Shown: positions 17,003-25,561 of the stretch, piece after piece | How the letters are laid out: each line of letters begins with the position of its first letter | How positions within the stretch are numbered: position 1 is the stretch's first letter | Assembly: GCA_028277585.1 (NCBI GenBank) | Contig: JANQFY010000462.1 | Location: forward strand, 1 to 37,909 | Origin: Sedimentisphaerales bacterium | GTDB lineage: Bacteria; Planctomycetota; Phycisphaerae; Sedimentisphaerales; Anaerobacaceae | Reading direction: 5' to 3' | DNA length: 37,909 bases | Program-made: the position numbers and the translations under genes | The notes under the pieces: model-generated | The model's database searches: none | What the model was told of the DNA's origin: nothing | What the model saw: only the letters and a program-made list of their open reading frames with translations

Positions 17003-19563
17003 AGTTTACACTGAAAGACTACCAGGATGAAGCCGTCGTCGATGTACTGGAGCGCTTGAAGAAAGCGCGCAAACGATGGCGCGAGGACGGCGACCGTCAC
17101 GCTTTTTCGCTGACCGCGGCCACCGGCGCAGGCAAGACGGTGATGGCGGCCGCCGTGTTCGAGGCGCTGTTTCACGGCGACGACGGTTACGACTTCGACC
17201 GCGACCCCGGCGCGGTAGTGCTCTGGTTCAGCGACGACCCATCACTGAATGAGCAGACACGTTTTCGGCTGATGGAGTCGTCCGACCGGCTGCGACACAC
17301 GGACTTGGTGGTGGTGGAAAACACCTTCAATCGCGCCAGGTTCGAGGCCGGAAGGATTTACTTCCTCAACACGCAGAAGTTGAGCAAGAAAAGCCTGCTG
17401 GTGCGGGGCTTTGACGGCGACGAAGACGAAATCTTCCCCGAAATGCGGCCCGACCTGCGGAGCCACACGATCTGGGACACGATCCGCAACACCATCGAAG
17501 ACCCGGCATTAACGTTCTATCTGGTGCTGGACGAAGCACACCGTGGGATGGGCAACCCAAACCGCGAGAAGCCCACGATCGTCAAACGACTCATCAACGG
17601 CGAGAAGGGGGTGCCGGGCATCCCTGTGGTGTGGGGCATTTCGGCCACGGTGGAGCGTTTCAACAAGGCCATGGAAGGGGCACGAGGGCGCAGCACCCTG
17701 CCGCCGGTAACCGTGGACGCCACCCGTGTTCAGGATTCCGGCTTGTTGAAGGACACCATCGCGCTGGACATCCCAGACGAAGAGGCGGGCGACTTCGACA
17801 CCGTGCTCGTACGCCGCGCCACCGACAAGCTGCGCGAGTGCTCTACGGAGTGGACGGCTTACGCCGCACAACAGGACAACAGCGAAACCGTGACGCCGCT
17901 GCTGGTGTTGCAGGTGCCCAACAAACCAAGTTCCAGGGAAATCGGCCGCGCACTGGACAAGATCTTTCATCAATGGCCGGAGTTGCATGAGAACTCGGTG
18001 GCGCACGTGTTCGGCGAGCACACCACACAGACCTTTGGCAAGTACACTGTACCCTACATCCAGCCGCAGCGTGTACAGGACGATTCGTGGGTGCGTATCC
18101 TGATCGCCAAGGACGCCATCAGCACAGGTTGGGACTGCCCACGTGCCGAGGTGATGGTATCGTTCCGCCCGGCGAAAGACCAGACCTACATTGCCCAGAT
18201 GCTGGGCCGCATGGTGCGTACGCCGCTGGCACGGCGCATCCCCGGCAATGACAAGCTCAACGCCGTGGATTGCCTGTTGCCGAAGTTCGACAAGGAGACG
18301 GTGGAAAACGTCGTCAAGGCGCTGCAGGATGGCAGCGGCGACGCGCCGCCGACCGGGCGTATCCTCATCAACCCGGTCGAGATGAAGCCCAATCCCACTG
18401 TACCGGACACCGTGTGGAAACAGTTCGTCTCTCTGCCATCTCAAACGCGACCGCAACGTAGCGCGAAGCCGGCTATCCGCCTGACCGCACTGGCGCACGA
18501 ACTGGCGTCAGATGGGCTGTTGCCCGGCGCGGGCGGCAAGGCTCACGCTGCCATGCACAAGGTGCTGGACGACTTCATTGCCGAGAGGCAGGAAGCATTT
18601 GACGAGAAGCGTGCAGCAGTGATGACCGTCAACGGCCGTACCATTATTGCCGATATGCAAAGCGGCGAGACGCAAGACGCCCGGTTCAAGGCCGAGGCAG
18701 ATGACGCCGTGGTCACCGACGCATACCGCCGCACGGCTCGCATCATCAGCCCGGACATTGCCCGCACCTACACACCTGAGCGTGCGAAACGCAAACCAGA
18801 AGCAGAGGAAGACTTTGACGAGGCGCTGATTGAGGCCCGCGAGGATGTGGCTGCGCTGCACCTAATGGAGAACCTGCAAATCTTGTTCGATGACGAAGCC
18901 AAGGCACTTTCCGATGAGTGGTTTGCTGAATTCCGCGACCGCATTAAGGAACTGCCGCATGATCGGCAAGAGGCTTACCGGCAAATCGTGGCACTCAGCA
19001 CCGAGCCACAGGATGTGGATTTGGCCCGACCGGTGTCGCGCTTCGAGCTAACGAAGGTACGCGAGAGGGATGGTGTGGAAACGGATATTCCGACGTACAG
19101 GCAGCATCTGCTGTGTGATGAACAGGGCTTCTATCCGGCTACCTTGAAGACTTGGGAAAGGGCGGTTCTGACGACCGAAATGGAACGGAACGGCTTCAAG
19201 TTCTGGTATCGCAACCCCGACCGCCCCAGCCAAGATTCGCTAGGCATCTCTTATGCCGATGGTGACGACACGAAAATCGTCAGGCCGGATTTCATTTTCT
19301 TCGCGGAGCAGGATGGCGAGGTTGTGGTGGACATCATTGACCCACATGGCTTCCACCTAGCCGACGCTTTGCCCAAATTGCAGGGCTTGGCGCGGTACGG
19401 CGAAACCCATCCGCAGATCTACCGCCGCATTGAGGCCGTTGCGCAAACAGGCGGCAAGCTGCGCGTGTTGGATTTGACCCGCGCCAATGTTCGCCAAGCG
19501 GTCATGGAGGCGACGAGCGCGGAATCTCTCTACAAGAGCGTAGCGGCAGGTGATTATGCGTAG
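16999..19563 (+). CDS. res: Type III restriction Res-like helicase-nuclease
   Basis: An 854-residue superfamily 2 ATPase, partner of the Mod protein upstream. The helicase motifs are clear: a Q-like motif (KDYQDEAV), Walker A ATGAGKT (41-47), DEAH-box DEAH (178-181), GISATVERF (motif III) and QMLGRMVRTPL (motif VI). The C-terminal part has a candidate nuclease site, VRPDFIFF (D764) then VVVDIIDPHG (D778-D781). In a normal PD-(D/E)xK site a lysine should follow the second acid; here isoleucine and histidine occupy the likely places, so the site is unusual. It would translocate on unmodified DNA and cut it. The ATG overlaps the Mod stop (ATGA), so production of the two is coupled. Confidence 0.88.
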   Translation: MKFTLKDYQDEAVVDVLERLKKARKRWREDGDRHAFSLTAATGAGKTVMAAAVFEALFHGDDGYDFDRDPGAVVLWFSDDPSLNEQTRFRLMESSDRLRHTDLVVVENTFNRARFEAGRIYFLNTQKLSKKSLLVRGFDGDEDEIFPEMRPDLRSHTIWDTIRNTIEDPALTFYLVLDEAHRGMGNPNREKPTIVKRLINGEKGVPGIPVVWGISATVERFNKAMEGARGRSTLPPVTVDATRVQDSGLLKDTIALDIPDEEAGDFDTVLVRRATDKLRECSTEWTAYAAQQDNSETVTPLLVLQVPNKPSSREIGRALDKIFHQWPELHENSVAHVFGEHTTQTFGKYTVPYIQPQRVQDDSWVRILIAKDAISTGWDCPRAEVMVSFRPAKDQTYIAQMLGRMVRTPLARRIPGNDKLNAVDCLLPKFDKETVENVVKALQDGSGDAPPTGRILINPVEMKPNPTVPDTVWKQFVSLPSQTRPQRSAKPAIRLTALAHELASDGLLPGAGGKAHAAMHKVLDDFIAERQEAFDEKRAAVMTVNGRTIIADMQSGETQDARFKAEADDAVVTDAYRRTARIISPDIARTYTPERAKRKPEAEEDFDEALIEAREDVAALHLMENLQILFDDEAKALSDEWFAEFRDRIKELPHDRQEAYRQIVALSTEPQDVDLARPVSRFELTKVRERDGVETDIPTYRQHLLCDEQGFYPATLKTWERAVLTTEMERNGFKFWYRNPDRPSQDSLGISYADGDDTKIVRPDFIFFAEQDGEVVVDIIDPHGFHLADALPKLQGLARYGETHPQIYRRIEAVAQTGGKLRVLDLTRANVRQAVMEATSAESLYKSVAAGDYA

Positions 19564-19583
19564 CTGTTGCTTAGACCCATTAA

Positions 19584-19844
19584 CACATCGCCAAGATCAT
19601 CGAGACATATCAGCACCTGAGGGCACAAGAGCGCTATTCCCGCCGGGTAGAGATGACGGAGGTCGAAAAAGAAAACGGCTTCAACCTGAATATCTCACGT
19701 TATATCAGCACAGCGATCCCGGAACCAGAGATCAACCTAAAGGCGGTTCATGTGGATCTGGTCTGATTAGAGCGGGACACCAGAGCAGCAAGGGACGAGC
19801 ATAACCCGTTCCTCGAAGAACTGGGCATGCCTCCGTTACCATGA
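19584..19844 (+). pseudogene. hsdM: C-terminal relic of a type I methyltransferase gene (hsdM)
   Basis: One frame reads HIAKIIETYQHLRAQERYSR, then RVEMTEVEKENGFNLNISRY, ISTAIPEPEINLKAVHVDLV, an in-frame TGA (19764-19766), and LERDTRAARDEHNPFLEELG before ending in MPPLP and a TGA. This is the standard HsdM C terminus (ERYSRRV...NLNISRYxS...PE.EIxL...H..FLxELGxPPLP). It starts after a stop with no start codon of its own and has one internal stop, so it is non-functional. With the N-terminal relic at 14654-14752 it brackets the type III mod-res pair. The 150 bp that follow (19845-19992) show no gene. Confidence 0.85.
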
Positions 19845-19992
19845 TCGGGGGCGTCTAGGCGTTGAATATGACGCGGAAGTAGAAGATTCGAGCCATCGAG
19901 GCCACCCAAGTCACTGACGAACCGATTGGTTTGGCCTAGATCATTCGTGAGGCCATCCGACAGGTCCCTAGATGTATTGCCATTGCGATTGT

Positions 19993-21342
19993 CTATGCCC
20001 TTCTAGAAAGGCCATGGTAATACTCAAGCAACTGAAATACCTGATCATACAAGTCCTCGGGAAACGTCGTGTTCAGTAGGACATGACTGAACTCGGCGAC
20101 ATGTTCCAGGTAATCATGATGAACTCTTTCGATCTCTTCGATCCGGACTTTGGCTTCGGCGGGATTGTCATTGTTCTCATACTGGTACTTTCGTATATCT
20201 TCGCGGGAGCTCAGGCGATGCAGATAGATGAACACGACATTGTCGCCGTACCTTTCTCTGAAAGCCGGGAACTGCTGGATGTTTGAGATCACAATCTGTG
20301 ACTTGCCCTCCTGTAGCCGCTCATTGATTTGGCCCGAGGAAACAGAATACTGAACTCCCTTGAACGCCAGTCTCCCATCCTCTGCCGCAGCTTTCACTGG
20401 CTTGTGGAATTCCCATCTGAAGTCGTACTCTGGGGGGAACTGCTTCTGCCCAATGGCGATCATTCCATCTCGCTTATCTCCCGGCTTCTTCTCGCGTCTT
20501 GCCATCTTCGTGATCAGCTCCACTCTATCGCCGCCAATGAGGTGGAGCATGTGCATCATCGTGGCCTTCCCAGCGCCAGACGCGGCCGCAACTACAAAGA
20601 TTGGCGGCCAGCGAAACGAATGGGGAAGTTCACCGGCATCGTACGATCGTATCAGATTCCGTATCTGTAGCGTCATCTCATCGGAATGCCCTTCCGAATA
20701 GTTGAGGATAGTATGGTCAAACAACTCGATGTGATCGATATATCTCGTATGAAAAGCGCGAATCCGTTGGACGCGCACTTCTGTCGAGTCCGATTCCGGC
20801 CGCAACACTTTCCAGTCTTCGTTCAGTTCGCCGATGCAATTCGCGACGGTTTCCCACTGGTTCAACCGCGCAGCACTGCGCAAACGCGAGAACTGCCTCT
20901 TCAGGCGTGATCGAGCCCTTACTTTGGGATCAAATCCGTGGCGAGCAAGTTGCACGCGCTGAAGCTTTGCGGGATCGATGGCCGAAGAGATATAGACACA
21001 TACGGCGGCCTCTCGAAGAGCCTCCTTCAGCCGGCGAATGATCCGGAAATCGCTAATAACAATGAGGGCATTCTTGCCTGCATCGATCGCCTCCCTGATT
21101 TCCGAGAGTTTCAAACCGTAGAGGTTCTCATTGATTGCATATGCGATGTCAAAGGTGTTCAAGTCGATTGTAGGTGAATGGCAGCAGTCGTCGTCAGGCC
21201 CCCGACGCTTGCGCGTGGAGTGCTTCCTCGCCTTGATGGCACGGAGTTCTTTCGATAATGCAGGGGCATCGCAAATGCTGTTCAAGAGCGTCGTCTTGCC
21301 GCATCCCGAAGCGCCGGTCAGAATGTAGAGACGTCCCTTCAT
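19993..21342 (-). CDS. Protein with two tandem guanylate-kinase-like P-loop domains
   Basis: A 449-residue protein built of two nucleoside-monophosphate-kinase-like halves. Half one has GASGCGKTT (10-18), a KHSTRKRRG segment at the place of the guanylate kinase STRxxR motif, and ends near 160. A charged helical linker follows. Half two starts near 245 with Walker A ASGAGKAT (254-261), then KMARREKKPGDKRDG, which again matches the GMP-binding R-x-x-R-x-G-D region, and a typical LID/C-terminal pattern (VFIYLHRLSSREDIRKYQ). Canonical guanylate kinase is about 200 residues and single. It is the last gene of a three-gene operon, 9 nt after the Nudix-like gene. The duplication and partners suggest signalling or sensing of nucleotides rather than housekeeping GMP phosphorylation; this is inference. 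Confidence 0.75.
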   Translation of the reverse strand: MKGRLYILTGASGCGKTTLLNSICDAPALSKELRAIKARKHSTRKRRGPDDDCCHSPTIDLNTFDIAYAINENLYGLKLSEIREAIDAGKNALIVISDFRIIRRLKEALREAAVCVYISSAIDPAKLQRVQLARHGFDPKVRARSRLKRQFSRLRSAARLNQWETVANCIGELNEDWKVLRPESDSTEVRVQRIRAFHTRYIDHIELFDHTILNYSEGHSDEMTLQIRNLIRSYDAGELPHSFRWPPIFVVAAASGAGKATMMHMLHLIGGDRVELITKMARREKKPGDKRDGMIAIGQKQFPPEYDFRWEFHKPVKAAAEDGRLAFKGVQYSVSSGQINERLQEGKSQIVISNIQQFPAFRERYGDNVVFIYLHRLSSREDIRKYQYENNDNPAEAKVRIEEIERVHHDYLEHVAEFSHVLLNTTFPEDLYDQVFQLLEYYHGLSRRA

Positions 21343-21351
21343 CTCTGCTGC

Positions 21352-22683
21352 CTACCCAATATATCTGATGAACTCGGCGAAGCTCTCAAGCATGCCACGG
21401 TACTCCATATTGATGTGCAGGAGATCATCTGTGAAGATCTCCTCAGCCTTGCCTTCTCGTTCTTCGTCTTCGATCCAACTCCTGAGTTCCTCCAACGTCA
21501 GGATCTTGTGATCCTGTGCAGCTCCCTTTTCCTCCGCCAATTGAAGAACACTCTTGACTTGTTCGGGTGTATCGATGAACCCCTCGGGTGCGACAAACAG
21601 ATACACGTCACTTCGGAAGACCGTGGGCTTCATCGTTACGTTACCTTCGTCATCATGGATTCTGCGCTGGGACCGACGCGTGACCGTGAGCGGATCGCCG
21701 GTCTGCTCATCCGACGCACGGAACATGATCCAGTCCGCTGGCCCCAGGCCTTTGAATGCTTCCGTGAAAGATTGCTCCATCCTCTTTGTTGGATGCCAAT
21801 CGCCAAAGTTCTCTATTTCACCAAGATCCGCACGCACGTACTTCGTGAACTCAGCTTCGGGAAGGAAGAGTTCCTCAACGAGTTCACGTTGAGCTGTGAT
21901 GTACGTCGATGAGTCGAGAAGATCGACATGGCCCCCGATGGATTTGTCCCACAGACCTCGGCCGTCCTTCGCCGTTAAGCTGCGCTGTTGCAGGAGTAGC
22001 TGCCCCTCGCGGTTAAAGATGAACCCCCAAACGGAGTATCGCTGGAACGCGGTCGTGTAGAAGCACTGGCGAGGGAAAATGCCGCGGGGGTAACCAGCCC
22101 GATCGTACAACTGGATCAGTTCCTCTCCCGGCTCGGACAGAAATACCCCTCCCGTTGTATCATTGCGGTAGAAGTCAATGAGCTGTAGCAATGATACTCC
22201 CATCTGTGTCTCAGAGGAGATCTCATCATATGAGTTGAGTGTTGGGGCATTCGGTGTCGTCACGCATGCCCACAGCTTGTCGTCCACCTGAATGATATTA
22301 ACGGGCAAGCGCAGGTTGACCTGCCTTAGGGCGACGCGGTCTCCGACGTCTTTCTTCAACTCATCGTCATCAAGTTTGCTCAAGATGTCGTTCCGCAAGC
22401 CACCGATCAGCTTCTTGTCCTTCTTCGTTCCGCTGATTCGGTTGCGATGCACCGTAAGCGTCGAGTAGGTCATGCGTGTTTCCGCCGCTTGTGAATCCAG
22501 CAACAGTGATTGGCCGAAGTTCTCCGAATCACTCTCGTAGAACACCGTTAGCTTCAGTTTGTCGTTTAGTGTCAACAAGTCAGCGAGGAGGCTGCTACTC
22601 TTTTCCAATTCCGGGATGAGTGGATTGGTCCCGATGATCGTAATCTGCTCCTTCGCCTTGTGCACATAATCCATCAGTACCAT
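21352..22683 (-). CDS. Nudix-like hydrolase with a long unknown N-terminal domain
   Basis: A 443-residue protein. Residues about 210-390 resemble a Nudix domain of the isopentenyl-diphosphate-isomerase type: SVWGFIFNREGQLLLQQRS, LWDKSIGGHVD, and the box G251HVDLLD257..QRELVEEL (to 272). Two deviations from GX5EX7REUXEE are visible: the first glutamate is aspartate (D257), and one extra residue stands before R266-E267. The E270-E271 metal ligands are kept. The N-terminal 200 residues (AKEQITIIGTN; LRLPVNIIQVDDKLWACVTT) recall the layout of inactive phospholipase-D-like sensor domains; this is a weak reading. GAGGAG lies 8 nt before the ATG. Neighbours at 18 and 9 nt both have guanylate-kinase-like domains, so a modified nucleotide is a likely substrate. 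Confidence 0.72.
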   Translation of the reverse strand: MVLMDYVHKAKEQITIIGTNPLIPELEKSSSLLADLLTLNDKLKLTVFYESDSENFGQSLLLDSQAAETRMTYSTLTVHRNRISGTKKDKKLIGGLRNDILSKLDDDELKKDVGDRVALRQVNLRLPVNIIQVDDKLWACVTTPNAPTLNSYDEISSETQMGVSLLQLIDFYRNDTTGGVFLSEPGEELIQLYDRAGYPRGIFPRQCFYTTAFQRYSVWGFIFNREGQLLLQQRSLTAKDGRGLWDKSIGGHVDLLDSSTYITAQRELVEELFLPEAEFTKYVRADLGEIENFGDWHPTKRMEQSFTEAFKGLGPADWIMFRASDEQTGDPLTVTRRSQRRIHDDEGNVTMKPTVFRSDVYLFVAPEGFIDTPEQVKSVLQLAEEKGAAQDHKILTLEELRSWIEDEEREGKAEEIFTDDLLHINMEYRGMLESFAEFIRYIG

Positions 22684-22701
22684 CTGGGTATCTCCTCAGT
22701 G

Positions 22702-23805
22702 CTATTTCAGTTGTGAAAGCCACTTCTGAATGATCGCTACCAGTTCCTCGGAGCGACCATACTCCCTGTAGATTTGGGCTGCTAAGTCGAAAGGTGGCTG
22801 AGGCAACTTACTGTGCTTTAGCATCAGGCAATGCTTGTCCTGAAACAGCATCATCGCCAGTTCAACCGCGACATTTGCGTTGTATGTATTCGTTTTCTCC
22901 GGCTCGTCGAAAAGGGCAATGCCATACTTGCAGCAGTAGAGGACTGCGAAAGGATTGTAGACATTGTCCTTTGTCAGTGCCCACTCATCCATGTCCGCCC
23001 GGACGCAATTGAAACCTGCATTCTCTACGACAAGCTTCACGACATCAAAGGTAGCACTGTTCTCCGGCCGAAAACGCATCATTACAAAGACGTTGTTCTC
23101 AAAACTGTACCGGCCAAGCTGCTCCACCATGCGGGTCTTGTACTGCCGGAGAACTCCGGGTAGGTGATAGTGTTCCCGAGCAGTGATGCGGAGGAGTTCA
23201 GGTTTCGGTTCGAGGAGTTCTTCGAACTTCTCCTTCAACTGACGCTGATATGTGGCTTTGTCGCTGTTGTTAATGATGTGCACTTTGTACAGCTTCGGAT
23301 GCGTGTACAGATCGCTCATTGCCTCAGCGGATCGGCTCAGTCGGAATTCTATTTCCTCATCTGTATAACCTTCCTTCTTCAAGCGCTCCCCGACAAGAGA
23401 CTCGATGGTGTATACAAACACTGGTACGACATTTACGTCCTTGAAGTCTGTGGCGATGTCTCGGATTGTGGAGGCACTTCTGACAATCAAGAACACGTTG
23501 TTGTGTTGCATCAGTTTCATCTCAAGATCCGCGCGAAAGAAACCGTATCTTTCACCACCACTGTGCGGGTATCCGTACCAGTAGAAGTCAGCTTCCTTCC
23601 CGTATCGATCAAATTCCTCGTTTGACACGAACTTGAGATCTAGGTTCTTCCCCGTGCGCCTCTCAGCATCGCGGAGCTGTCGGGTGGTGAACTTCTCCAA
23701 GATCGTAGCATCATGGCCGACAATGTGGTGATCCACAAAGTCCAAGAGATCACTCTTGCCTGTTCCAGCAGCCCCATCAATGAGAAAAATGTTCTTACAA
23801 TACAT
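22702..23805 (-). CDS. Guanylate-kinase-like domain fused to a deoxyribosyltransferase/TIR-like effector domain
   Basis: A 367-residue fusion and first gene of the operon. Residues 1-200 look like guanylate kinase: Walker A DGAAGTGKS (10-18), FTTRQLRDAE (39-48) in place of TTRxxRxGE, KFVSNEEFDRYG (58-69) and a YGYPHSGGERYGF loop. Residues 238-367 form a separate domain (NNVFVMMRF; FNCVRADMDEW; YGIALFDEPE; YNANVAVELAMML; PPFDLAAQIYREY). This matches the nucleoside 2-deoxyribosyltransferase and related TIR-like NAD-binding effectors; E315 in NANVAVEL sits where the catalytic glutamate is expected. Such domains cleave N-glycosidic bonds and serve as NAD-depleting effectors in defence systems. 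The fusion implies a kinase-like sensor driving an effector, which is inference. AGAGGATG precedes the ATG. Confidence 0.75.
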   Translation of the reverse strand: MYCKNIFLIDGAAGTGKSDLLDFVDHHIVGHDATILEKFTTRQLRDAERRTGKNLDLKFVSNEEFDRYGKEADFYWYGYPHSGGERYGFFRADLEMKLMQHNNVFLIVRSASTIRDIATDFKDVNVVPVFVYTIESLVGERLKKEGYTDEEIEFRLSRSAEAMSDLYTHPKLYKVHIINNSDKATYQRQLKEKFEELLEPKPELLRITAREHYHLPGVLRQYKTRMVEQLGRYSFENNVFVMMRFRPENSATFDVVKLVVENAGFNCVRADMDEWALTKDNVYNPFAVLYCCKYGIALFDEPEKTNTYNANVAVELAMMLFQDKHCLMLKHSKLPQPPFDLAAQIYREYGRSEELVAIIQKWLSQLK

Positions 23806-24425
23806 GCAACATCCTCTCAGTCTCAGATTTCCTCGTCATTTGTGTGCCTGCGTTTGTTGCCGTCTAATACTGGTGTATGTGTGACATCAGACGCGCATGG
23901 ACGACACCAGAACTACTTGTGAGGTACGAGTTGGGTTGATCTTCGTGTTTGGGGCTCTTGGCCCTCATCGTTGTGGAAGATCCCTGATCTTGGGTGCGCC
24001 CCGTAGTGGACGCTCTGTTGTCCCGATGCGCAGCCCGTTCCCTTATGTATCCTGGTACCGAGGCGTCAATTCGGATTGTCATCGTATCACTCCGTTCTGG
24101 CGAAAGACGTCCATAAGTCAACATACAGCGCCCAGTTAGCATTCAGATTGAGCACTATGAACTCACGACCTTGTGACAGTCTGTTTCAGCACATGAATCG
24201 TAGGAGTCGCACCTTTCTTGAGGTCCCTGCCGGTGTGCGGCCTGCGAAGGGGGCATACCGGCAGAGAAATTCGCTCCAGAATTACAATGAATACTACCAG
24301 CAAACTACCCAAGAAGCAAGTGATGTCAATGTGTTCCACCTGCTCCCACCAATTCAAAGTACCTGAGGCGGACTCTCCTCGGAGGCGAGCAACAGAGAGA
24401 GGGTACGTGCAGTTCTTAGGCCCGT
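23806..24425. other. Long intergenic region upstream of the nucleotide operon
   Basis: About 620 bp without a convincing gene; the small frames in it look like chance. It must hold the promoter of the three-gene - strand operon that starts at 23805, but no -35/-10 pair stands out. A strong hairpin lies at 24227-24264. The McrC gene ends at its right edge. Confidence 0.5.
24227..24264. repeat. Hairpin-forming inverted repeat downstream of mcrC
   Basis: CTGCCGGTGTGC (24227-24238) pairs with GCATACCGGCAG (24253-24264), 11 of 12 pairs Watson-Crick plus one G-T, with a 14-nt loop. It lies about 160 nt after the mcrC stop on the - strand. There is no T run, so it may be a weak or factor-dependent terminator, or a binding site. 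Confidence 0.5.
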
Positions 24426-25559
24426 TCAATCACCGGCTTTGTCCGAAAGCCCCACGACTTCGAGAAGCTGCCTTCGGATTTCACAAGCTGTGGTCCCGAG
24501 GTCGATTGTCGCAAACCGTATTTCATGTCCCTGGATCACTACCGACTCGTTCACCATTTTGTGTATTGATGGGTGTAGAAGAAGTCCAGATGAGTGGATC
24601 GTGGAAGCGGTGCTGTTGTTTTCCTGGGATCTCAAGTAGGCATATATCTGATAGAGATACGCGCTGCGCAGGGATTCTTCCCTATACCATCCGCGTGTGA
24701 CAATGGAAGTGAACTTCGTGTCGATGATGATTCGTCGACCAGTCTCGTGGTGGTCAAGAATGATATCGGTGCGCATTGACGGAAGGATCTTGTCGATCCC
24801 TGGCGTTCTGTGTTCGATCAGCCACGCGAGGGGCTTGCCTGCCTCGACACGCCATCCAGATCCAGACAGGACAGTGTCATAGAAGCCCGCGACCGCCTTT
24901 TCGTAGAGGTGCCGAATCCAAGTAATCTCTCTGTCTGGCAGAGGAAGTAGTTGAGTGCCCGAGGTTTCTGTGGGAAGCGCTAGGTCGAAGGCAAGGCGCG
25001 CCGCTGTCACCATTTTCTGGTCATTGGAATCGTGACGTCCCAACTGGTCCGCGGACACTTCAGAACGAGTCGGTCTTTCGCCGGTGACGCCGGTTTGCCT
25101 GAGGCAAGTGGCAAGGGTTCGACAACGATGTGCAAGGTCTGAGCGGCTGACCACACTGGCGACCGTAGCAAGCGCTGCTCGAACAAAGCGATTGCGCGGC
25201 GTATTGACTGTAAGATCTTCAAAACGACAAGCAACCAGTCCTCGTGAGAGAAGCTGATGTCGCTCTGTGTCAAGAAGATCTATGCGGCCCTTAACTCGAC
25301 TAAGGACAGCCTTTTGGGGCTGGTATCCGAAACTCAGGTTGCGCATTAGCCGGCGTTCCACCAATCGCGCGAGTATTTCTGCCACCAGATCTGGAATGTC
25401 TTCGGGGTTTTCCTCCAACGCGATCTTCCCTTGACCGAGTTCTCGGAAGAGGTCCGAAGCGTAGAGCATTAGAAGCCATAGGTTGCGGACGGGTATACGG
25501 CCGATATGACCGCTCTCCGGTGGCGATTCCGAGCTTGCCGTGGATGCCGCAGGGGTCAT
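24426..25559 (-). CDS. mcrC: McrC-like nuclease subunit of a modification-dependent restriction system
   Basis: A 377-residue McrC-family protein. The N-terminal part has the McrC pattern (IPVRNLWLLMLYASDLF; LVAEILARLVERRLMRNLSFGY; KGRIDL). The C-terminal nuclease core reads MRTDIIL (D265) then RIIIDTKF (D280-T-K282), a good PD-(D/E)xK site with a typical downstream helix (YLYQIYAYL). McrC stimulates the McrB GTPase and cuts DNA that carries modified cytosine. The gene lies 2 nt after the mcrB stop, with AGGAGG inside the end of mcrB, so the two are translationally linked. Length fits the family. It would destroy incoming DNA with methylated or glucosylated bases, complementing the type III system, which attacks unmodified DNA. 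Confidence 0.9.
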   Translation of the reverse strand: MTPAASTASSESPPESGHIGRIPVRNLWLLMLYASDLFRELGQGKIALEENPEDIPDLVAEILARLVERRLMRNLSFGYQPQKAVLSRVKGRIDLLDTERHQLLSRGLVACRFEDLTVNTPRNRFVRAALATVASVVSRSDLAHRCRTLATCLRQTGVTGERPTRSEVSADQLGRHDSNDQKMVTAARLAFDLALPTETSGTQLLPLPDREITWIRHLYEKAVAGFYDTVLSGSGWRVEAGKPLAWLIEHRTPGIDKILPSMRTDIILDHHETGRRIIIDTKFTSIVTRGWYREESLRSAYLYQIYAYLRSQENNSTASTIHSSGLLLHPSIHKMVNESVVIQGHEIRFATIDLGTTACEIRRQLLEVVGLSDKAGD

Positions 25560-25561
25560 CG

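Noticed and set aside
17509-18498. 329-codon open frame on the - strand inside the Res gene
   Set aside because: It is the antisense shadow of a GC-rich gene with clear helicase motifs on the + strand; its translation is Arg/His/Val-rich and shows no domain.
14861-19563. BREX or DISARM system
   Set aside because: The methyltransferase has the beta-class Mod order and the partner is a Res-like ATPase. No PglZ, BrxC, DrmA/B or phospholipase-type genes are found around it.
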